Part shown: piece by piece, positions 21,758 to 31,224 of the stretch | Layout: each line of letters starts with the position of its first letter | Numbering within the stretch: position 1 is the first letter of the stretch | Assembly (NCBI GenBank): GCA_946811695.1 | Contig: OX328127.1 | Coordinates: 45,828,611 to 45,892,610, forward strand | Source: Gonocerus acuteangulatus | Lineage: Eukaryota; Arthropoda; Insecta; Hemiptera; Coreidae | Direction of reading: 5' to 3' | Length of the DNA stretch: 64,000 nt | Notes under the pieces: generated by a model | Told to the model about the DNA's origin: nothing | The model's database searches: none | The model's input: only the letters and a program-made list of their open reading frames with translations | Translations under genes and position numbers: made by a program

Positions 21758-24700
21758 ACTATAAGAACATGTTTTTAAGTCAATATAAAAAATGGACATG
21801 GTGTCCTTAACCTCCGGGGTACAGATATAAAGAATTAGTATGTAAAAGAATGATTAATTTTACTGCCAGTTTGATTAATAAAAGTCTCCAAAAATATTAT
21901 TGAATTAAAAATTTCATTTATAATATAACCTCGTGTGTGCCCTTCAAAATAAATAAAATTTTCAAAAGTGACCCAAGTTTGCAATGAGTTTTTTATAAAA
22001 ATAGGCACAAATTCAATCAATAAAACTTTTTACTCGTTAGTCATTTTATTGAAACTGCTCTACCTGTTTGTCATGAAATGATGCCTCTTCAAGAGTGCTA
22101 AGACTAGTTCAATTTTAATTCTAAAGCCTAACCGTAGGAAGACGAACCTTGTGTTAATGGGGGCCAATCAAATCTTGAATGGGTACAATCAAATTTTGAA
22201 GAAGTTTATTCAGATAGACATCCTGATGGCTATTGTATATAGATAAAGTAAAATTAATCTCCACTAAGTTGGAGACGGCTAATGTGGAACAACATGGAAC
22301 CAATCATTGCTGTCGAACGGGTTGAACAGCTTTAATAAAGAGACTAATGAATAAAATAAAGTTTATTTTCCTGTACTTTATAGATTTCATTAGTTCAAGA
22401 AAAATCATATTTCGGCGACTAGTTTACTCAGATTAACTTATAATTGCACATTACTGTTATTGCGGTATCGAATGGGTTAAGTGGCTCAAATTTGTATATT
22501 TTTTGTTTAAAGTATGTAAGTTTTTTTTTTTTTGTTTTTTTTATACTTTAGTTCTTAAATTCATGTTACAGAGATGTGTAGCAAGAAATCTATTCAACCT
22601 AACAAAAAGCGAGTTAGTTGAACTATTTAGAAATGTAGCATTACCTCTCCCACAAAGGGAATATGGTACTCAGTCTTGGAGAGAGAAGTTATTGTCTAAG
22701 AAGCAGCAAAGAACCAAGAGAACAATTTCTTTCTCTAAATCAGATAGCAGGTAATCATTATTAGCACGTTTTTTGTTGTTTTTTATGTGCAATACAATCC
22801 ATAACTGACATAGTAAGTCCAGCCGAGTATTATTGACTCATTGTCTACAATCTGTTACATCGACCTTATCTAGGAAAATCTGCTAACTGGGAGGTATCCC
22901 ATCGCAATAAAATTGTCATGTATTTAACAAAAAAAAAAAAAAAAAAACACTAGAGAACTGCCAATGACTCACATGGGCAGAGGCAGTATATACAAAAAAC
23001 TAAATTAAAAATTTATAAAAAAAAATAACCTAGTAAAAAATTAAATCTCTAGTTTTAAAAGTAGTAAGTAGTTATTTATTTATGTAAAAAAGTTATATTT
23101 GTTAGCTTATGTTATAATCATTCGGTTTTCAAGAATAATAAAAGAAAAATCAGTCCCGCAACAGGCCACAAGGGAACAGAGGGGCAGATACCGTAGAGGT
23201 ATCTGATTCTTGACGATACAGCAAACTAGGGAGATAGTGTGGTCAGTACTGTGCTCCGGCTGCCTTATTTTTCCCTTTGGAGGTACCCATTAATTAATTA
23301 ATTAAAGGCTAGGAGAGCCTAGGGACGATCTGGGACCCCAAATCCAACCCTCGAACATCCACACTAGAAGATAAAATCTTTAGTGCGCGCTCAGGTTTTG
23401 AACCTGGTTCCTCCAGTTCATTAGTCAAGTGCTCTACCACTGAGCTAACCTCGCCCCTTTTCAATAAATGAGCAAATTGAAATTGTTTGGAGGTTTGAGC
23501 TGGGGGATGAGAACCATTTTTGAATCAAAAGTTCAAATAATGTTTGTAATTGAGGTTTTGCTTGGAGCAGCTATGCTCAACCTGTGGCCCTCCGGATGTT
23601 GGTGGTTAGTCCCTCTGGTGTTGTTTTATTTTAAACCATTTTTGAATTTCGCATGCATTAGGAAATATTGAGAGTGTGCTGAGTAAATAGGTATAACACT
23701 AATGTGCTCGCAGTGTGCCATGCTATTATTGATAAGGTTATTTAACGTAATATAATATTAATAACTGTTAAGTATTAATTTTGAATTTGTTGTTTTATTG
23801 CCACCTAAATAATTTGAATTAAACAACTACTTGTGAACTTGTTTGAAACGTCAGAAAATTACAAACAAATATACGCGATGAATCCGTTCATAGCAGTTTA
23901 ATTCAATATCAACAACCTATCGCAAAAACCTGAGGAATCATTACCAAATTATTTATATTTTTGCGTCCCGCAATTATGTGTGAAGGAGCAAAACTATTCA
24001 CTTTTATTTTGTTTAGCTGCTTTTCTAAGGATGGATCCACAAGGACAGACATCCTCCGGAATTATCTAAGATCTGACTGTAAGATTCAAAATGGACAAGA
24101 ATCAGCCATTATCAGTTGTCAAAGAAAATAAATCCATTTATTAAAGTGTATTCCCTATTTCTGTGGAAGTTATAGGACCGAACTTGTCAGGTCATCAATT
24201 ACTAATTTGCCAATGCCGATCGTAATTTTGTTAAGGTAAGTACACCCTGGTAGACCTTGTTGCGCGATTTGTCTAGAGACTGGCTGAAACGGTCTAGGCT
24301 TGTAACATAGACTTGGTCTATAGACACCGATCTTTGTCTCGTCTTACGTCCATACTATGATGTGAATATTTTAGTCTCGTATTCGCAGCTGACCATGGAG
24401 GACATTGATTTGTGTGGAATGAGTGCTTATTTAGCAATAATTATTTCATTATTTCCTCCATCATGAAAGTCTGTGCTCCGGCTGCCCTTTGACTCGTTCA
24501 TTAGAAGCAGGAATTGCAAGTACGCTTATGGAAACCTCGTGGACTTTTTGGGAGAGGACCCTCTCGTCGGAGTAATTCGCTCCCGGTTAAAGGAAGTTTT
24601 TAAATTATGTATTTTTTTTTCTACACCCTCCACTGGTATGCTTTTCAGCCAGAGATTCCAGTGCCATTATTTTTTTTCACCCGGTTTTTGTAATCGGGAT

Positions 24701-27700
24701 TTGTGACGTCCCACAAACAATACAAAGCCTGGTAATCTTAAATTAATTTTAAAATATTATGGCTTGTTCACATTTTTAAACAGAAGAAAACAAAACACAA
24801 TAACAAAGGGGTAGTCTGCTTGGAAGCTAGAGAAAGACTGGGCTATGTCTCGCCTCTAGACGCCGAGTGAAGTTCACACTGTTTAAATGTTAAATGTTGT
24901 GCAACATGTCTAGCGTTGCACCCGGTCTCCCATTCCACTAGGGAGATCTTAGACCTGAGATTTTTTGGTCTCGTAACAAGCCCATAGACGGGGTCTCGTC
25001 TATAGACATGTCTACGTAGACATACTAAGACACGTCTCAGGACCAAAATCACGCAACATGTCTACCAGTGTGTACTTACCTTTACATTACAATGAAATTC
25101 TGTATTTCCCATGGACAACTAAAGAGAAAATGTGTTGTGATAATAAACTAAATCGGTTCATTATAAGGGGGGGGGGCAAATAACTAATTTGCTCATGTTC
25201 TTTCTGGTTTATTGAGACAAAAACTCGAATTAGGTCATGGGTATCTATTGAGAAAAATGTATTTTAAAAATAAATCATCCGGATCATTTCATGTCAAATC
25301 AACACACTTTTCGGACTTGATGTCTCAGATTCTCATGATTTTTGGTATGTAGTAATATATAATAGACTTATGAAAAAATACCAAATTTCAGTTATGTAGC
25401 ACAACTATTTTTGAAGTTATTAATCTTTAAAGATTTAAATTTTTATGAAAAGTGTCATATTTTGGCACCTTTGGATGCCTATAGTCTCGCAACCAGTGAT
25501 GATATTAACCTGGGAGTGGTCTCATTTTAAAGCTGTTGAATGGGGCTTTAAAATGATATGCCACAAAATAGGGGCTACAATTTAAAAAAAGTTAAAAATT
25601 TTAAAATGAAAATTTTAAATTTAAATTTCTCAAAAAGTGACAATTTTAAAAATGCCAAAAAAACATCAAATATAGTTTGTAACGTCTTAATACGTATAAC
25701 AAAATTCTATCATGGGATCAGAAGATACAGGGCTTAAGACATACACATTTGTAAAAAATACCAGAATTAGTATAGTTTTTGACAATTTAGAATAGTTCAC
25801 TGAATGAAACAAGCAACACTTTACAATGAAACAAGCAGTGGCTATTAATTTCACATTTTTTTCAATGGAGAAAGGTCACGTACACACTTATCATCCAATA
25901 TTACGAGTAATGTGGAGGGCTAACAACTTAGTCAAGACTTCAATCGTTGGAAGATACCTACATATTTGTTCACTTCACTGTTTTATAAACTGTATGTTCA
26001 GCCAGTCTGGTGATAGGATTCACTTTGTATATCACATCTCCAAAAGGGATCCACAGTGTGGGCTATATAAGTGTGCGTGAGGACCTGAATGTGGGTAATG
26101 TAACTTGCACTTCACTGCAATCTTCATCTTTATCCAGAACATAACTCAACCACCAAGTATCACCATAGATTGATGTTACATACCTACTAATATCTGCTGT
26201 ATGTCCTTTACAGCAGGAAATATTCTTGAAACAACCACAGAAGAAAGTAATTACACATTTACTTTGGTTCCACATTTGAGAGGCATGAGGGGTGCCTCAT
26301 AAAGTAATAGCTGTATTGTACCAGTTGGCCAGTTCTTCAGTTGTAATTTATTCTTCAAGGTTCAAAAATACAAAGGTTATATTAGACATGTTCTGATGTG
26401 ACCATTCAAACAGTTGCCTAGGCATCCATAATTTGGTCCTTATACAGTTTTTGTAGGCTTGCACTGGCTGATAGTCTTTTCATCGTTCCCCCCAGCCCAT
26501 TACATGGTCCTTTTCCATGTGCTGTTGCTGGAAAATGCCATCCAGCTTTAGCTTCAAATGCTTGCTTTTGATTATACAAGTTAATATAGTTTTGTTTATT
26601 TTTGTATTGGTTGCAGAGCCGTAGGATAAGTAGACGAATTTTTTAGATCTCTTTGAACCTTACATTTCAGATATAACTTTGAACAGGTTGAAGGCTCTAG
26701 GGTTGAGGTTGAGACAGTCTGCAATTATTAAAAAATTCAAATTGTTGACTTCTTTCTATTTAAAATACACCACAAAACGGTGAATGCTTGCCTGACTATT
26801 TGACCAATGGTATGATTGTGTCTTATCTTGCAAAATGATCGAATAATTCTCAGGAAAGCCACAAATGACAGCCACTTCACATTCCAGAAGATATTCCTCG
26901 GTATGCCTTAGAAATGCACTTTGCTGTGAAGTTATGACGAAGTAGGACAGGGATCCCTGTTTTATCAGAGTAAAAGGGGTTTCCGTCTACTTGTAGGCCA
27001 ATCAGCTTCGGTTTTCTTTTAAAGAGAGGTTTACAAACATGGCACTATAAAGTAATCATTACATTTTATTAACTTAATAAAGTCCTGCACACTTTCATAG
27101 CAAAATTAGTAATTAAAAAATAAAATTTAACCAATGCGGTAGGTTATTTACAAAGCATGTGTATTTCTTAAGTCCTGTATATCCTGATCCCATTGAGATC
27201 CCTTGATAGAATTTTGCTATATGTATTAAGACATTACAAACTATATTTGATGTTTTTTTGGCATTTTTAAAATTGCCACTTTTGAGAAATTTAAATTTTC
27301 ATTTTAAAATTTTTAACTTTTTTAAATTGTAGCCCTTATTTTGTGGCATATCATATTAAAGCCCCATTCAACAGCTTTAAAATGAGACCACTCCCAGGTT
27401 AATATCATCACTGGTTGCGAGACTATAGGCATCCAAAGGAGCCAAAATATGACAATTTCATAAAAAATTTAAATCTTTAAAGATTAATAACTTCAAAAAT
27501 AGTTGTGCTACATAACTGAAATTTGGTATTTTTTCATGAGTCTATGATATATTACTGCATACCAAAAATCATGAGAATCTGAGACATCAAGTCCGAAAAG
27601 TGTGTTGATTTGACATGGAATGACCCAGCCATTACGTAAATTGGTTCATTACAAGTTAGGGTTTACTCTGTATTCTGTTCAGCTTGAATCAAGCTGGCAA

Positions 27701-30700
27701 ACCTCGGGATTAGTCATTAATTCTACCATTAGGGGACACTAAACAGGGGCGCTAAATGCAGACCTGCTGTACATTGAGTCAGGTACTCATTAAAAATATT
27801 TATTTATTTATATTGAATACAGAGCTTGCGAAAGTAGTGATTCGCTCAAATTAAAAATATAAAAGAGCAAAAGTATTATTTTTTTTTTAAATTTATTTAT
27901 ATAGATTATTTAAGGGAAATTATCGAGGAATGCATTTGTGGGATTTTCTATTTTTACATGTAGACACTTTTATCAGTGATCAAGATCAGTAAACAAAAAT
28001 GTCAAGTTTTTGTGTATTTATTAAGTTGTGTATTACGTTGCATCCACAAAAATTCATTTAAACATCAATAATCGAGTCAGCTGCTCAATGTAAATATAAA
28101 TGGCCAAAACTATTTTATTTTATTTTTTTACATTTGTATTGTATAGATTAATTTAAACAAATTATTCAGGAATGCAGCGAACACTTCCTGCATTCTGAGG
28201 AATGTGCTTAGTTATACAGCTCTTGCGTACTACTACTTTTTATATTGTATTAATGTATTTTTGTTTTCTTTTAGTTGTTCGAAATTGGAACCAGTAAGGA
28301 AACTTTCAAGACTAAGTGATGAAAAACCTTCACCTCAAGAAAGGCTTAAACCTCCTCCTGATTTGATTAACTACAAGAGAAAAGTTATTAAAATTTCTGA
28401 ATCATCTAGTAGTAAAGCCAGGGCAGATTTAAATAAAATTGTTATAAAAACAAAGGAAAAAGGTGAAACAATAGAACCAAAACAAAGCCTCAATACCAGG
28501 CCTAATGAAATAACTGAGATTAATGGAAAAAAAGATTCTGTTCGAAAACCAGATACTGTTTCAACAAATGTTGTGAAATTAAAAAGAGATTCAATTACCT
28601 TAAAGGTTTCTAGTTTATATTATTTCTTTTTAATCAAGCTCAAATATTTAGATTGCTTAGACTTAATCTTATAACAAAAGTAACTTTGACTTGCCAGATT
28701 TCCATGTAGTATAGTAGTGTTTAATTGTAGTTCTAGTTCTCTCAACCACAGTAACCCTGCATTGAGCCATTTATTGTTAACCCTTTAGCGACCGAATAAG
28801 GCAGAGTGAAAGCAGGCTCACTGGACCCGGTGGTAGTGATGCCAACTTTGCTTGTTGAACCGACTACTTTTTGACTCTGCAACTGTGTTCTTTTCTTTAA
28901 TCACGCATAGTTTCCCATCGCCATTTTTGATCCGGACTTCGGACTGGCGCAGGTGGATTTGAAAACTTATAATTTTTTTTAATAACTCATAAATTAATTT
29001 TTTACATCTTTTTTAAATACATATTTTTTAAAGTAATTAAAAATTCTCTGCGTGTTGTAAATGCCGAAACATGGCATGTAAAAAAGGGGGGGGGGGAAAG
29101 TGTGAAAGAGGAATACTTCAGCTTGTTATAAGAACCACTAGAAGATGGCTTTAGGAACAGAGCTACTAAATTAGCTGACAGTCTAGAAATGCTGGAGAAG
29201 CCAAGCTATTATAGTAGCCCATGGTCCAGGCAGCTGCCTGGCACTGAGCTATTATAGTAGCTCACGGTCGCTAAAGGGTTAAGCATGCCCCATGTGATTT
29301 GATATATTGCACATATGTCTACAGAATATTATATAAACAATAAAAAAGAAAAAATTAATTGCAAAAATGAAATTATAACAAAATAAATTTAAATATTTTG
29401 GAAAGTAGCATTAAAAAAAATTTACTGATTTATTATAAAACCGCTACAATAATAATGACAAAAACATGAAAGTTTGTTCTACTATAAAACAAGATGTTGC
29501 AAACTAGTAATCAATTATTTTTCTTCTTTTTGTTAAATCATTCTTTTCGTTTTTTTCAATTATTTATTATATGATCAATATCTATAGATATGATGATGTT
29601 CCTTTGGTCCTCCTTATGTTGTTGAATATATTTTCATCTGACACAGGCCAGTTTTCTACTTTTCAAATGATGTTTTTAACAAGTTGTAATCTTCGTCTAT
29701 TCTAAGTCTTGCAGTTTGTATTTGTCCCTCTATCTTTGTCCTCATCAGTTAGTTTAAAATGTTTTAAGTAGTGATTTTAGGGCTTGTATAATTTTGTAGC
29801 TTTGACTCTTGAGGCCAAAATAGTTTTTGCAATTTACTTATCGAATGAATTTATGGCAACTATAAAGATTTATTGTTCCTTAATATAATCATAGTGCAAT
29901 TAACTCATTTTTCCCAATTACAAGCTTATTCCCTGAGCCACCGATATACACAGTCAGTGATATCATTTCCAAATCTTTATTTTTTAGAAAAATTAACTCA
30001 GCATGCTTTATATTCTGTCATGGTTTAATACATTTATATTTAGAAGATCTACTCTGAACTTTATATTCCTTAATATGAATTATGTTTATTTATGTATATT
30101 TGTCTTTTTTTAAATTCATAATTATCAAATTCAGTTTACCCTAAATTTTGAAGGCATATTCTATTGTCTAAGTTTAGAATGATAGGTACCTAATAATCCA
30201 GCCAATAAACAAGAAGCATCGAGAGAAATACTTTTAAATCCTTTACAAATTTTGATAGCTATTAGTCAACTTTGTTTTTAGTTTTAGTTCTTCCATCGAA
30301 CGAAAGGGCTATTAATAATTTTAGAATTATACCTTTATGCCAACAAACATAGCTATGTTGAATGCACCGGTTCCCGTTGATCACTGAAGTGGACATGGCC
30401 AGTACCTGAATGGATGACCGACCGTTTGCCATTGGCATTATCAAAGAGTGGCAATCTGTAGACAGCCCAGTATTATCCCTTTCAATGCGACACCTGAATA
30501 TGCTCGCAGGAGAATGCCGTGCCTCAGAGGCGACGCCCGAGTATTCTCGCAGGAGAATGTCGTGCGCAAGGGGCGACACCCGAGTGTTCTCGCAACAGCT
30601 GTATCTCTTGGTTGCAAGCCCTCTTTAGCCTTGAGCGTGTACAGAATGCTCTAGCGGGAATGGGGGATAATTTCTAGTTTAATATTTCAGCGTTAGACGT

Positions 30701-31183
30701 CATGAGCATTCATTTCGGCCCTACTATGGGGCCTTATTTTACCTGTGTCCGCATATTACCCTCCCTACCGGCCCTTCATCTCTCAGTTGTAGCTTGGCTT
30801 TAGTATTGTCGAAGTGTTTTGCTACATAGTCGAGATGGCAGATCGTAAGCAAATGAGATTATGGGAAGACAACAAGCTTTTGTACACGAAATTTCGTCTG
30901 ATTCAACGGTAGAAGAATCTGATGATTTAATGGAAGAATTGGAGTTAGAAGACAAACCTACGCTCCCTATAACTCCATTATTGAAGGTCAAAGCCCTTAT
31001 GAAAAAGGAGGATGGGAAGATTTGTCAAAAGGTTTGAAATTAAAGTTTAATCAAGAAAAAAAGATGGTGCGTTTGGTCCGCCTCTGGAGGGAGAGGGGTT
31101 GTGGGCCCAACCCGCCCTCAAGGACAGTACCCTCTCTAACCCAGGTCATATCGATAAAGTTAATAGCCCAATTGTTGATACAC

Positions 31184-31224
<41 letters not shown>

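Larger units (their letters stand above)
20732..22571 (+). other. ashwin intron 1
   Basis: A 1.84-kb phase-0 intron holding a TIR element (21361-21822) with a nested 62-bp retro-insertion and a T-rich tract before the acceptor (CATGTTACAG). Confidence 0.75.
22751..28274 (+). other. ashwin intron 2, element-rich
   Basis: A 5.5-kb intron with a tRNA-derived SINE (23151-23457), a TIR element (24233-25082), a satellite-like unit (25130-25200, minus) and a 2.3-kb long-TIR element (25281-27626). Between 23570 and 23600 a GCTCAACCTGTGGCCCTC motif resembles hAT inverted-repeat ends, but no partner was found. From 27630 to 28274 nothing is seen except the pyrimidine tract and acceptor TTTTAG. Confidence 0.7.

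Noticed and set aside
23393..23457. Functional tRNA gene on the minus strand (also 45211-45292 and 43360-43442)
   Set aside because: Heads have promoter boxes, but acceptor stems and anticodon arms do not pair and SINE bodies follow.
30410..30654. Overlapping plus-strand frames
   Set aside because: They translate the 5S-derived SINE and the 43-bp tandem repeats.
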